64,000 bases of DNA from Shewanella donghaensis (GCF_007567505.1 NZ_CP041783.1:3906001-3970000), one strand, 5' to 3'. Counted from the stretch's first letter, positions 49,652-58,706 are shown. Notes: generated by a model from the sequence alone, not told the origin. Numbers and translations are program-made.

Positions 49652-49773
49652 TCAACCACGTGAACTTGGTTTTCTAATGCGGTTTCAACGTAATAGATAC
49701 CGCCTAGTACCACAACACCGATGATCACCATTGTTAAAATAATGCCCAAATTGTCTTTTACTATATTCATCAT
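49648..49773 (-). CDS. 41-residue single-TM small protein
   Basis: A short frame of 41 residues has a single hydrophobic stretch (LGIILTMVIIGVVVLGGIYY, about 9-28) between a basic start (MMNIVKDN) and an acidic end (LENQVHVVD). AGAGGAATT lies 8 bases before the two tandem ATG codons, which supports translation. The stop overlaps that of the upstream plus-strand gene within TTAA. It is too short for automatic gene calls and no family is recognised. Confidence 0.65.
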   Translation of the reverse strand: MMNIVKDNLGIILTMVIIGVVVLGGIYYVETALENQVHVVD

Positions 49774-49988
49774 AGATAATTCCTCTGTCATTGGTTGACT
49801 AAGCTGATATTTATGACTGTTATTTTAACTTTTTCAGCTTAAGCTAATCTTAAAACAGCATAGTGGTTAGTGGGTTAAGTTGCTATGGTCGATCACAATT
49901 TTTTAATAAAAGTGATTTGTAACAAACTAGCAGTTGATTTTTTATGTTTATTTCTTAAGAATAGCTGCGATTTTTAAAATAATTTTAA
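49774..49988. other. intergenic region upstream of the metal-uptake cluster
   Basis: This 215-base AT-rich region is divergent between the small gene and the metal-uptake cluster. I looked for a Zur-type palindrome and found no convincing copy; TTTGTAACAAAC near 49915 is a short inverted element only. Confidence 0.35.
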
Positions 49989-50297
49989 ATGGATGAGACG
50001 AACCCAGTGAGACTTTCTAAGCAAATGAGACAACATATTGCGATGTGGCTTTCAGCCATGCTCGTACTATTGTCATTTGCGGCGTCTGCTCACGAGTCAA
50101 TCCATAAGCACGAAAGCATAAATACCGACTGTACTTTATGTTTCCATCAGCACCAGTTACAAAAATCACTTCCCAGTAGCCATTTTAGCATCGCCATCGT
50201 TCGTCAGCGTTTTGAGTCGACTGACGATGTTGTGGTTAAAACACGGGCTTCACACCAATCTTATTACCACAGCCGCGCGCCACCCGTTCTCCGCTAA
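49989..50297 (+). CDS. small His/Cys-rich membrane-anchored protein, metal cluster
   Basis: The 102-residue protein has one N-terminal hydrophobic stretch (MWLSAMLVLLSFAASA, about 19-34), which could be a signal peptide or anchor. A His/Cys segment HESIHKHESINTDCTLCFHQHQ follows. This resembles DUF2946-type small proteins found beside metal-transport genes. It starts the metal-uptake cluster, and metal binding in the periplasm is a reasonable guess. An in-frame GTG at 50007 is an alternative start. Confidence 0.6.
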   Translation: MDETNPVRLSKQMRQHIAMWLSAMLVLLSFAASAHESIHKHESINTDCTLCFHQHQLQKSLPSSHFSIAIVRQRFESTDDVVVKTRASHQSYYHSRAPPVLR

Positions 50298-50374
50298 TCC
50301 AACAGTTTTAATTTAATTATTTATTCGGCCACTCATTTTCGGTGGACGGATGCTTGTTGTATATTGGAGAAATT

Positions 50375-51574
50375 ATGTTTAGTTCAAACAAACGACTGAC
50401 AGCAGTTGCGATCGCGTGTGCATTTTCATCAAGTTCTGTTTTTGCAGAAGATTCTAGCTTAACTAATCCCAACATTAGTGCGGTATTGGATGGTTTTTAC
50501 CAGTCAGGAGACCGTGGTTTAGGCGGGCGAAGTGAAGGTTTCGGCTTAGGTGAAACTGAGCTGGCCATCAGTGCCAATATCGATGATATGTTCTACGGCA
50601 AAGTCACGGCAATATTAGAAGTGCACGATGGCGATACTGAGATCGAGCTTGAAGAAGCCTTTATTCAAACTATGGCGATGCCGGGTGGCTTTGGTATTCG
50701 TGCTGGTCGTTTTTTATCAGATATTGGTTATTTAAATAATCAACACATCCATACCGACTCTTTTTCTGATCGTCCTGCTGCTTACCGCGCCTTTATGGGT
50801 GGCCATTATTTTGATGATGGTGTTAGGTTAACCTATGTTGCGCCAACAGACTTATATTGGACTATGGGTATTGAAGCCTTTAGCGGTGAAAAAATGCGTG
50901 CTGAAGATGAGCATGATGAACGTGACTTTAATTCTGTGGGTGTTTACTCTGCTTTCACTAAATTTGGTGGTGACATCGGTTATTCAAGCTCTTGGCAAGT
51001 CGGTCTAAGCTACTTACGTAATGAAAATGGTAAAACTTATCTAGAAGATGAACATGAACCTCATGCGGATGATGATCACGATGACCACGAGGGCCACAGT
51101 CATAGTGCATCATACACAGGTGAGAATACTTATATTGCTGATTTTGTTTATAAATGGGCACCTAATGGAAACTATAAGTACCAGCATTTAACTGTGAGCG
51201 GTGAGTATTTCCGTGTTTCAGATATTTTCTCATTTGAAGAAGATCATGATCATGAACACGACTTATTAAGTACAGACAGTGATGATTATCATCAAGGTTG
51301 GTATTTAAGCAGTGTTTATCAATTCTCACCAAATTGGTCTGCAGGCATACGTTACGGCGAAGTGGATACCTTTGAAGCGCATGGTGATCATTTAGACCCA
51401 CAAAAATTGAAAGAAACTGAATTGAGCTTGGCATGGCATTACAGTCACTTTTCAACCGTTCGTCTGCAATATACTAATCAGCAAGGGACAAACTTTGATG
51501 GTTTTGAAGACGACAACATCCTTACACTACAATACGTAATGACATTAGGAGCTCACGGTGCGCATCAATTCTAA
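50375..51574 (+). CDS. outer-membrane barrel with His-rich loops, probable metal uptake porin
   Basis: The 399-residue protein has a signal peptide ending SSSVFA (about residue 24). The barrel begins NISAVLDGFYQSGDRGLGGR and ends LQYVMTLGAHGAHQF with a terminal Phe. Two surface-loop-like insertions are packed with His and Asp (EHEPHADDDHDDHEGHSH, about 230, and EEDHDHEHD, about 291). The same cluster holds ZnuA- and ZnuB-like genes, so zinc or another transition metal is the likely cargo. The ATG at 50375 follows GGAG; a frame to 50342 has no site. Confidence 0.75.
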   Translation: MFSSNKRLTAVAIACAFSSSSVFAEDSSLTNPNISAVLDGFYQSGDRGLGGRSEGFGLGETELAISANIDDMFYGKVTAILEVHDGDTEIELEEAFIQTMAMPGGFGIRAGRFLSDIGYLNNQHIHTDSFSDRPAAYRAFMGGHYFDDGVRLTYVAPTDLYWTMGIEAFSGEKMRAEDEHDERDFNSVGVYSAFTKFGGDIGYSSSWQVGLSYLRNENGKTYLEDEHEPHADDDHDDHEGHSHSASYTGENTYIADFVYKWAPNGNYKYQHLTVSGEYFRVSDIFSFEEDHDHEHDLLSTDSDDYHQGWYLSSVYQFSPNWSAGIRYGEVDTFEAHGDHLDPQKLKETELSLAWHYSHFSTVRLQYTNQQGTNFDGFEDDNILTLQYVMTLGAHGAHQF

Positions 51575-52466
51575 GAAAGTAATTATCGCGGCAACGCTAT
51601 TAGCCGGCTTAGTGAGTTCATCAGCTAATGCTGCATTTAACGTGTTTGCCTGTGAGCCTGAATATGCGGCGTTAACAGAGGCATTAGCCCCTAACGCAAA
51701 AGTGTATTCAGCAACCAGTGCTTTGCAAGATCCGCATCAAGTACAGGCGCGTCCAAGTCTTATCGCTAAAATGCGTCAAGCTGATTTAGTGGTTTGTGCT
51801 GGTGCCGACCTTGAAATCGGCTGGTTACCTATGTTGCAGATGAAAGCCTCTAACAATAAGGTGCTTTCAACTGACACAGGGCTTTTCTATGCTGCTGAGC
51901 ATATCGAAACATTGGATCAATTGACTCAAGTCGATCGTTCAATGGGCGATGTGCATGCTAAAGGTAATCCTCACTTACATTTTGACCCAAGAAAATTTCT
52001 GAAGGTGGCGCAAGCGCTATCGGCAAAATTGACTGAGTTAGACCCAAGTTCTGCTGCTGAATACCAAGCGTCATTAGCTGAGTTTACTGAGCAATGGCAG
52101 CAAGCGATTCCTCGTTGGGAAGAAAAAGCCCAGCAGCTTAAGGGAAAAAAAGTCATTGCTTACCACTCAAGCTTTAGATATTTGTTTAACTGGCTTGCTA
52201 TTGAGCAAGTGGCAGATCTTGAACCAAAGCCAGGGCTACCACCAAGTAGCAGCCATCTAGCTAAGCTGGTTAATCGTGGTCAACAGGGCGATATTATGGC
52301 GATAGTCGTGGCATCTTATCAAGATGAGCGCGGGGCAAATTGGCTTGGTGAACGTACTGATTTACCCGTTGTCGTTGTACCTATGTCAGTAGGCGGTAAT
52401 GATCAAAGCCATGACCTTATTAGTCTATATGATAGCGTATTGACGATATTAACTGAGGTGGAATAG
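51558..52466 (+). CDS. ZnuA-like metal ABC transporter substrate-binding protein
   Basis: The 302-residue periplasmic binding protein (cluster A-I) has a signal peptide ending SANA (about residue 25). Candidate metal ligands are H60 (DPHQ), H139/H141 (NPHLHFDP) and H203 (YHSSFRYLF), matching the three His of ZnuA. The His-rich loop of ZnuA is missing. The start is GTG after AGGAG, overlapping the barrel gene by 17 bases, which indicates translational coupling. Zinc is likely, with manganese less so. Confidence 0.85.
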   Translation: MRINSKKVIIAATLLAGLVSSSANAAFNVFACEPEYAALTEALAPNAKVYSATSALQDPHQVQARPSLIAKMRQADLVVCAGADLEIGWLPMLQMKASNNKVLSTDTGLFYAAEHIETLDQLTQVDRSMGDVHAKGNPHLHFDPRKFLKVAQALSAKLTELDPSSAAEYQASLAEFTEQWQQAIPRWEEKAQQLKGKKVIAYHSSFRYLFNWLAIEQVADLEPKPGLPPSSSHLAKLVNRGQQGDIMAIVVASYQDERGANWLGERTDLPVVVVPMSVGGNDQSHDLISLYDSVLTILTEVE

Positions 52467-52469
52467 CCT

Positions 52470-53258
52470 ATGTTTGAGTTCGAGCTGCTAATCATTTTGT
52501 TTCCGGCATTTATTGCTGGTTTACTTGTGTTGTCTACCCACGTGGTGTTAGGGCGGCAAGTACTTAAACGTGGCATTATTTTCATCGACTTGGCCATTGC
52601 TCAAGTGGCTGCACTCGGTGCGATAGTCGCTCACATGGATCACACTATTGAGGAGTTACCTTATTCTCATGTGTGGATGCCGGCATTATTTGCCCTTGCT
52701 GGTGCAGGTTTTATTGCGTGGTTGTCTAAGCGTTTTCCTGCTGAGTTAGAGGCATTTATTGGCTGTTTTTATGTACTGAGTGCAGTGGGGGCAATGTTAT
52801 TGTTATCTAACGACCCCCATGGCGCAGAATTACTGAAACAGCTAATGTCTGGACAAATTTTGTGGGTGAATTGGTCGCAGCTAGTGTTACCCGCTGTCGT
52901 GTCGGTAGCAATTTTAGCGTTAATTGCATTCAAACCTAACATACTCGAAGGCGCTGGTTTCTACTTTTTATTCGCGATAGTCATAACACTATCGGTTGAA
53001 TTAGTCGGTGTTTACCTTGTTTTCAGTACGTTAATACTACCTGGATTGGCGCTAAATCAGTATGTTGGCAAACATGCTTTGGCGCTGGCTTATGTGGTTG
53101 GGTTTGTTGGTTATCTAACAGGGCTTATACTCTCAGCCAGTTATGATCTACCTAGCGGCGCAGCAATTGTAGCGGCCTTGGCTGTCAGTGCTATTTGCAT
53201 GCGTTTACTGTTGAGTTTTAGCAGTAAAAACAGCAATAGCAAACAAGCTGATAGTTAG
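52470..53258 (+). CDS. ZnuB-like metal ABC transporter permease
   Basis: The 262-residue protein has about eight TM segments and the ABC-3 permease motifs: LVLSTHVVLGRQVLKRGIIFIDLAIAQ at the start and ELVGVYLVFSTLILPGL in the later part. It would pair with the ZnuA-like protein encoded 3 bases upstream. No ATPase gene (ZnuC-like) is found in this cluster or window, so the partner must be encoded elsewhere or be shared. Confidence 0.88.
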   Translation: MFEFELLIILFPAFIAGLLVLSTHVVLGRQVLKRGIIFIDLAIAQVAALGAIVAHMDHTIEELPYSHVWMPALFALAGAGFIAWLSKRFPAELEAFIGCFYVLSAVGAMLLLSNDPHGAELLKQLMSGQILWVNWSQLVLPAVVSVAILALIAFKPNILEGAGFYFLFAIVITLSVELVGVYLVFSTLILPGLALNQYVGKHALALAYVVGFVGYLTGLILSASYDLPSGAAIVAALAVSAICMRLLLSFSSKNSNSKQADS

Positions 53259-53265
53259 CAGTATA

Positions 53266-53310
53266 AAAGAATTAATGATGCGTTAATGTTTAAGGCATCA
53301 TTAATTCTTT
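53266..53310 (+). terminator. terminator of the metal-uptake cluster
   Basis: A 16-bp perfect stem (53266-53281 / 53295-53310) with a 13-base loop, 7 bases after the permease stop, ends in CTTT. Confidence 0.8.
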
Positions 53311-53425
53311 ATAGCTAGTGTATAATTATTTAAGCTTACAATTGTAAACTGAAATTGTTCCATAGCTATTGAGTCCAGCGAAACTGCTGGCTATACTGTC
53401 GCCACTTTATTTGCAGGAGTCTGCT

Positions 53426-54178
53426 GTGCTGTTAATTGCTCGTTCAATTATTCTTGCAGTGTTATTAACACTGGCCTTTTTTTTCGTCATCATTCTTTGT
53501 CTTGTTAGACCAATGCACCGTGATAACGTCCATGTTATTGCTAAAATTTTCTCATCTGTCGCCCCAGTCCTAGGCATAAAGGTCATTACCCGAACTGCAA
53601 AAGCTGATGGGGATACGGTAGTGGAAGAGACCGTCAAAGAGCCAAAGATCTATTTAGCTAATCATCAAAATAATTTCGATTTGTTTACTCATACCTCTGC
53701 AGTGCCTGAAGCGACTGTGAGCTTAGGCAAAAAAAGCTTAGCGTGGATGCCGTTATTTGGGCAGATTTATTGGTTGTCAGGCAATATTCTGATTGATCGT
53801 AAAAATCGTCATAGCGCATTTGATACCATGGCGAAAACCGTTAAGAAAATGAAAGAAAGTTTCTTATCAGTGTGGATTTTTCCTGAAGGTACGCGTTCTC
53901 GTGGACGTGGATTACTGCCCTTCAAAGTCGGTGCATTTCACACCGCGATAGCAGCTAAAGCCTCAATCGTACCTGTGTTAGCATCTTGTCAAAATCATAT
54001 TAAGCTGAACAAGTGGAACAATGGTGTTGTTATTGTTGAAATGATGGCGCCAATGTCGACAGCTAATGTTGAGAAAGCGGACGTTAAAAAGTTATGCGCT
54101 AAAGTACATGATGTGATGTCGAAGCGTTTAGCTGAATTAAATCTAGAAGCATCGACATTAATGGCTAAACCTCAGTAG
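53426..54178 (+). CDS. plsC: 1-acyl-sn-glycerol-3-phosphate acyltransferase (PlsC)
   Basis: The 250-residue protein has an N-terminal TM (LIARSIILAVLLTLAFFFVIILCL), then the acyltransferase motifs: NHQNNFDLF (NHxxxxD, about residue 77) and FPEGTRSRGRG (about 153). It makes phosphatidic acid from lysophosphatidate. The start is the GTG at 53426, which follows CAGGAG by 6 bases; a TTG at 53369 in frame lacks a site. Confidence 0.9.
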   Translation: MLLIARSIILAVLLTLAFFFVIILCLVRPMHRDNVHVIAKIFSSVAPVLGIKVITRTAKADGDTVVEETVKEPKIYLANHQNNFDLFTHTSAVPEATVSLGKKSLAWMPLFGQIYWLSGNILIDRKNRHSAFDTMAKTVKKMKESFLSVWIFPEGTRSRGRGLLPFKVGAFHTAIAAKASIVPVLASCQNHIKLNKWNNGVVIVEMMAPMSTANVEKADVKKLCAKVHDVMSKRLAELNLEASTLMAKPQ

Positions 54179-54235
54179 GTTTATCACGTATAATTAGCGT
54201 TAATGCCGCATTTTATTTGTTAACGGAGAGAATCC

Positions 54236-54649
54236 ATGTCTATCGAAGCTCAATTGAAAGAGCAATTTGCAGAGAACCGTGAAATTATTCAAGCCTTGCT
54301 TGATGATGGTTCACAAGCTGATGCTGAATACACCATCGAGCATCACTTCTCTTCGACTAATTTTGATCGTCTAGAGAAAGCCGCTGTAGATGCCTTCAAA
54401 TTAGGTTTTGAAGTCAATGATGCTGAAGAAATGGAACTTGAAGATGGTTCAGTGATTATCTGCTTTGATGCTATTGCTAATCACGCTCTTGAAGCGCCTC
54501 TACTTGATAAAGCCTGCGAGCAGTTAATGATTCTTGCTGCTAAGCAAAAAGTCGATTACGACGGCTGGGGCACCTTCTTTGTTGGTGATGAAGATGAAGA
54601 CGACGTTGATGAAGATGACGATGAAGAGATTGAAGAAGACAGTTTCTAA
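54236..54649 (+). CDS. rraB: ribonuclease E inhibitor RraB
   Basis: The 137-residue acidic protein matches RraB (E. coli 138 residues): [22 protein letters not shown] at the start, [12 protein letters not shown], then [12 protein letters not shown] and a run of Asp/Glu at the end. RraB binds the C-terminal scaffold of RNase E and changes degradosome activity. GGAGAG precedes the ATG. It is separate from the upstream plsC by 57 bases. Confidence 0.92.
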   Translation: MSIEAQLKEQFAENREIIQALLDDGSQADAEYTIEHHFSSTNFDRLEKAAVDAFKLGFEVNDAEEMELEDGSVIICFDAIANHALEAPLLDKACEQLMILAAKQKVDYDGWGTFFVGDEDEDDVDEDDDEEIEEDSF

Positions 54650-54705
54650 ATATCATCCCGATTTTGATCTAGTAGGCATGGCCTATTATATTTAAAGTAA
54701 ACATT

Positions 54706-54733
54706 AAAAAGCCCACTCATCAGTGGGCTTTTT
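54706..54733. terminator. bidirectional terminator
   Basis: The stem AAAAAGCCCACT / AGTGGGCTTTTT with a 4-base loop lies between convergent rraB and the diguanylate cyclase gene. Confidence 0.95.
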
Positions 54734-54747
54734 TGTATCCAGAAATA

Positions 54748-55710
54748 CTATTCCTGAGTATATACCGTGGTTTGATTGCGGCCATTTTCTTTTGATTGAT
54801 ATAAGGCTTTATCGGCGCCTGATAACCAGTCTGCGCTATTCTTTGTATCGGCAGATAAATCATTTACCCCAATACTAATGGTGATTTTAATGATTTGGTT
54901 GTTATAAACCACTTGTGATGCTTCGACTTTCTTACGCAGGCGCTCAGTAAAGTATTTTGATTCATTGGCGTTGGTATTAGTTAATACGACTGCAAACTCT
55001 TCACCGCCATATCGTCCTGCAAAATCAGTCTCACGTAATGATTGATTCAATATGTGGGCAATATTCTGGATTACTTTATCGCCAGCTGGGTGACCGTATT
55101 TATCATTAATATTTTTGAAGTTATCAATATCGATCATGATCATACTGGCACTTTCACCATAACGGGCAAAGCGATCATATTCTTTCTCAAAACAGACCTG
55201 CCAATGACGACGGTTATACAGCTGGGTCAAACTGTCTGTTTGGCTGAGTTTTTCTAACTGTTCATTGGCTGATTTTAACTGCAATTTATTGATTGCGACA
55301 TCAGTAACATCGTAAACAATAATACTGATATGCGTAATTTGCCCAGTTAGAGATGCTAATGGCAGTAGGGTGATGTTTTGATACATGTGGTCTGCACGAC
55401 CGGTGATAGGGCGATAATTCTTAAATTTGAAAACGTAAGGGCGTTGTTCCCAACTAATGAATGAACGGTTCTTTAATAAGAATACCGATTCCATTTTTTG
55501 CTGTAACCACTCAGCGGGTAAATCAGCAAAGGTCTCAAATAAATTATTACCCTTAATGGCGTTAGGTGATACGCCGCTATGGTTTTCCATGAAACCATTC
55601 CAAAGTTGGATGTTGTAGTTACGATCTAACACAACTAAGCCAACTTCAATGGTTTGCACCATATCGATTAACCAGTGTAATTCGTTCATCGCGCTTTGAT
55701 CTGTAGACAT
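54748..55710 (-). CDS. PAS-GGDEF diguanylate cyclase
   Basis: The 320-residue cytoplasmic protein has an N-terminal PAS domain (about 10-120: VGLVVLDRNYNIQLWNGFM) and a GGDEF domain (about 165-318). The active site reads GGEEF (about 235), which is active in the family, and RETD sits five residues before it, the RxxD inhibitory I-site. It should make c-di-GMP and be product-inhibited. It follows the REC-CheC-like gene by 87 bases, so the two may form one signalling operon. Confidence 0.92.
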   Translation of the reverse strand: MSTDQSAMNELHWLIDMVQTIEVGLVVLDRNYNIQLWNGFMENHSGVSPNAIKGNNLFETFADLPAEWLQQKMESVFLLKNRSFISWEQRPYVFKFKNYRPITGRADHMYQNITLLPLASLTGQITHISIIVYDVTDVAINKLQLKSANEQLEKLSQTDSLTQLYNRRHWQVCFEKEYDRFARYGESASMIMIDIDNFKNINDKYGHPAGDKVIQNIAHILNQSLRETDFAGRYGGEEFAVVLTNTNANESKYFTERLRKKVEASQVVYNNQIIKITISIGVNDLSADTKNSADWLSGADKALYQSKENGRNQTTVYTQE

Positions 55711-55797
55711 GAGTTAACATCCATCTTTTTATTATTTATTCATTTACAGGCTAATTAGCAGCAAATAATAGGGTGTATATAGCGTTGTTAGCTTAAA

Positions 55798-56793
55798 TTA
55801 ATCAAGCAAGTAACCCAGCTTATAGTTTAGCGTTGGGATAGAGTCTTCGGTAAATAGCAGTAAAAGGTCACATTGAATATTATGATCTTCAATTTGATAA
55901 TTGATTTCCATTGCCAATGTCCGTTGCCATTTTTCTGAGTTGTCATGTATTAACTCATTCACCGTACAGTGGCGCCCAAGCACGACTGGATGACCTTGGC
56001 TAAATTTCATATCCAGTTGTTCAGATATGCCATTTAAAAAAGCACCAATGAGTACGTTACCCGTGTCGATAAGAACTTCAACTTCATTAGCAGTATCTTC
56101 AGGGTTCTTATGGCCCATCAGTTTTGCCATATCAGTAAAGCTTGAATCATGAAACAGCAATAAAGCTTCACCAGCAACACCAGCACCAATAAACCCTTGG
56201 CAAAGGGCTGATACTTTTGAGCTTTCTTCTGTGGCTTTTAGCGCCATTGTCAGCTCACTGACTTCTAATACGTTAACGTTTGGAATGGGCAGTTTTACAA
56301 ACACATCTAACAATTTAGCCAGTAAATCAGCCGCTCGGCCCATGGCAACGTTAGCAATTTCTTGGCAAGCGTCCCTTAGGTCAACTTCAAACATGGGGGT
56401 GTCACTAACGGAGTCTTTCAGTGCTAAGGTTAAAATGCCATATTCTTCAAGAATATTACTGATAGCTTCGGCGCTAACAGGCTTTTGAATAAAATCTAAG
56501 GCACCGAGTGCTTTTACTCGTTCGTGAGCTTTAATTTGAATATCACCAGACACCACAATGACCAGTGCAGGTAAATCTTCTTTTTGAATTGCTTCTAATA
56601 CTTCATAACCATCCATAACCGGCATATTGAGATCGAGGAATACAATCTCGCCTTTGCCTTTACGAATGACATCGAGTCCTTCAGCACCATTAGTCGCATA
56701 ACTTATCTCAACGTCCCATTCTTTAGGGAGCGTTCGCGCCATTTGTTTTCTGGCTAATCCTGAGTCATCGCATATTAAAATAGGAATAGTCAT
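55798..56793 (-). CDS. response regulator with CheC/CheX-like domain
   Basis: The 331-residue protein starts with a canonical receiver (D9-D10, phosphoacceptor D54 in VFLDLNMPVMDGY, Lys in FIQKPV). A CheC-type phosphatase domain follows (about 140-331) with EIANVAMGRAADLLA and EVLIDTGNVLIGAFLNG, the two E-x-x-N-like active-site helices. CheC proteins dephosphorylate CheY-P. Fused to a receiver, it could adjust its own or another regulator's phosphorylation. It is the first gene before the diguanylate cyclase. Confidence 0.88.
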   Translation of the reverse strand: MTIPILICDDSGLARKQMARTLPKEWDVEISYATNGAEGLDVIRKGKGEIVFLDLNMPVMDGYEVLEAIQKEDLPALVIVVSGDIQIKAHERVKALGALDFIQKPVSAEAISNILEEYGILTLALKDSVSDTPMFEVDLRDACQEIANVAMGRAADLLAKLLDVFVKLPIPNVNVLEVSELTMALKATEESSKVSALCQGFIGAGVAGEALLLFHDSSFTDMAKLMGHKNPEDTANEVEVLIDTGNVLIGAFLNGISEQLDMKFSQGHPVVLGRHCTVNELIHDNSEKWQRTLAMEINYQIEDHNIQCDLLLLFTEDSIPTLNYKLGYLLD

Positions 56794-57153
56794 AGAGACA
56801 GATGATCCTTTTGCAGGGTTATTATTTTGTCAGTCTTTTTAAGCATAGCGTTATTTTGTCACACAATCGAAAATAAAATTCATCATGATTAACTGGCTTG
56901 TTAATTATTGTGCGGCATTTTACAACTTATTGTTGAGTTTTCGCACTGTTAATCGACAATTTTTTGGCGTTTAACGTAAAAATGTTGCCAATCACGCACC
57001 ATATCTGACTTTACTGAGTACATCTGTTCTTATTGGTACTAAAAATAGCGCTTATTTCTATAAAATTAAATGAATGAGCAATATGGTTAACTATTCGCCG
57101 AACCGCTAATTTATGCTAACTTAACTTCTGGACAGACCAGTTAAGGATGAGTA
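56794..57153. other. divergent intergenic region
   Basis: The region upstream of the REC-CheC gene (minus) and the crotonase gene (plus) holds a FadR-like palindrome at its right end. No other hairpin or coding frame with a ribosome-binding site was found. Confidence 0.4.
57126..57142. promoter_or_regulatory. FadR-like operator
   Basis: TTCTGGACAGACCAGTT matches the palindrome AACTGGTCAGACCAGTT at 14 of 17 positions (right half perfect). It ends 11 bases before the crotonase ATG, where a bound repressor would block transcription. The assignment rests on memory of the gammaproteobacterial FadR motif. Confidence 0.4.
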
Positions 57154-57960
57154 ATGGAAAACAAGTTAGTGACGATAGTTATGGAAGATGGCATTGCTTA
57201 CGTCACCCTAAATCGACCTGAAAAATATAATGCGCTTAATTTAGAGATGTTTATTGCGATTGATCGCACCATTAAAAGCCTTAAAAAAGATAAATCGGTT
57301 AATGCGGTTATTTTATCGGGAGCGGGTGGTAATTTCTGTTCCGGCTTGGATGTAAAAAGTGTTGCTAAGTCTCCTTCTATTGCTGTGAAACTTCTCTTTA
57401 AATGGTTACCTGGGAACGCCAATTTGGCTCAAAGAGTTTCTATTGGCTGGCAGCGTTTACCTATCCCTGTTATTGCTGTGCTTGATGGTTGCTGTTTTGG
57501 TGGTGGGGTGCAAATCGCTTTAGGTGCAGATATGCGTATCGCCGATGAAAATGCCAAGTTGTCGATCATGGAGTCTAAGTGGGGGCTAGTTCCTGATATG
57601 GGCGGGCTTGCCGCATTAAGACAAGTGATGCCAAAGGATAAAGCGCTGCAACTCACTTACTCAGCAGAAGTTTTACCCGCGCCTGAAGCTCTGGAAATGG
57701 GTCTTGTCACTGAAGTGAGTGATCAACCCCATCAAAGAGCACTGGAACTGGCAAAGCAGTTTTTGATGCGGTCACCGGATGCGAATGCTGCGATTAAATT
57801 GAGTATTAATAACAGCTGGTCAGCATCAGTAAGACGCTTATTAAGTCGTGAATCATTGAGTCAAATTCGATTATTGGCCGGTAAAAATAGATTGATTGCA
57901 GCAAGTCGCGAAATTAAAAAATCAGAAAAGCCCTATAAATCTAGACAGTCTTGGTGGTAA
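57154..57960 (+). CDS. crotonase/enoyl-CoA hydratase family protein
   Basis: The 268-residue protein has the crotonase fold. Key segments are LNRPEKYNALN at the start, GGNFCSGLDVKS (oxyanion loop, about 62), DGCCFGGGVQIALGAD (about 109) and MESKWGLVPDMGG (about 143), where Glu may be catalytic. The first glutamate of classical hydratases (CELA) is replaced by VQIA, so the reaction could be isomerase- or hydrolase-like. It stands alone with a possible FadR operator before it. Confidence 0.88.
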   Translation: MENKLVTIVMEDGIAYVTLNRPEKYNALNLEMFIAIDRTIKSLKKDKSVNAVILSGAGGNFCSGLDVKSVAKSPSIAVKLLFKWLPGNANLAQRVSIGWQRLPIPVIAVLDGCCFGGGVQIALGADMRIADENAKLSIMESKWGLVPDMGGLAALRQVMPKDKALQLTYSAEVLPAPEALEMGLVTEVSDQPHQRALELAKQFLMRSPDANAAIKLSINNSWSASVRRLLSRESLSQIRLLAGKNRLIAASREIKKSEKPYKSRQSWW

Positions 57961-58106
57961 TGCTTGATCGGTTATACATGTTCAATTGTTATTAATGGGT
58001 TAAGTATTAGCTTTAAACAAGATTTTCAGAGCTTTACTCTGCCTGATAGCCCATTTCCTTGCTATGATCATGGTTATTGTAATTAAAACTCATTAGAGAT
58101 TGTGTC

Positions 58107-58655
58107 ATGCGAGATTTATTTGAAAAACTACTATGGAGTAGCAGGCTGTCAGTCATGATCGGCGTGTTGTCATGTGTTGTAGGAGCGCTGGTTATTTTTG
58201 CGGTTGGAATAAAAGATGTGGTTCATCTTTTAGATCTACTGTGGAATTACATCATTAGTGGCAGCCACGCAATAAGAAATGACATCATTATGGTCGTAGT
58301 GGAGATACTCGACACCTTCTTATTGGGTTCGGTAATGTTGATTTTTGCATTTGGACTTTACGAGCTATTCATTCGAGAGTTAGAAGCGGCTAATGACAGT
58401 AATACTGGTGGAAAAATTCTGGTGATAACCAGTATCGATTCACTCAAAAGTAAATTAGGTAAGGTCATACTGATGATGTTAATCATCAAGGTGTTTTCTT
58501 ATTTTACCGAAATGAAGCCAGAGTCGATGCTAGATCTTCTGTACATGGGGATTATCGTGGTGTTAGTGGCATTATCACTGATGCTAAGTAAAGATAAGCC
58601 TGCTGTCAGTCAATCTGTTGAGAGCAAAGCAGAGAACGAGCTTAGCGAAAAGTAG
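58107..58655 (+). CDS. YqhA/UPF0114 family membrane protein
   Basis: The 182-residue protein has three or four TM segments and matches E. coli YqhA: LLWSSRLSVMIGVLSCVVG at the start, LDTFLLGSVMLIFAFGLYELFI and the SIDSLKSKLGKVI segment. Function is unknown. The C-terminus is charged. A terminator follows 27 bases after the stop. Confidence 0.85.
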   Translation: MRDLFEKLLWSSRLSVMIGVLSCVVGALVIFAVGIKDVVHLLDLLWNYIISGSHAIRNDIIMVVVEILDTFLLGSVMLIFAFGLYELFIRELEAANDSNTGGKILVITSIDSLKSKLGKVILMMLIIKVFSYFTEMKPESMLDLLYMGIIVVLVALSLMLSKDKPAVSQSVESKAENELSEK

Positions 58656-58681
58656 TTAGTTGTCGTTCTTATAAATTTAAT

Positions 58682-58706
58682 AAGGTCAGCATTTGCTGGC
58701 CTTTTT
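58682..58706. terminator. terminator of the YqhA-family gene
   Basis: Stem AAGGTCAGCA / TGCTGGCCTT (one G-T pair), 3-base loop, then a T-run. It reaches the stop codon of the convergent DUF3530 gene. Confidence 0.88.

Noticed and set aside
49774..49988. Zur operator upstream of the metal-uptake cluster
   Set aside because: No long AT-rich palindrome of the Zur type could be aligned; only a short inverted element was found.
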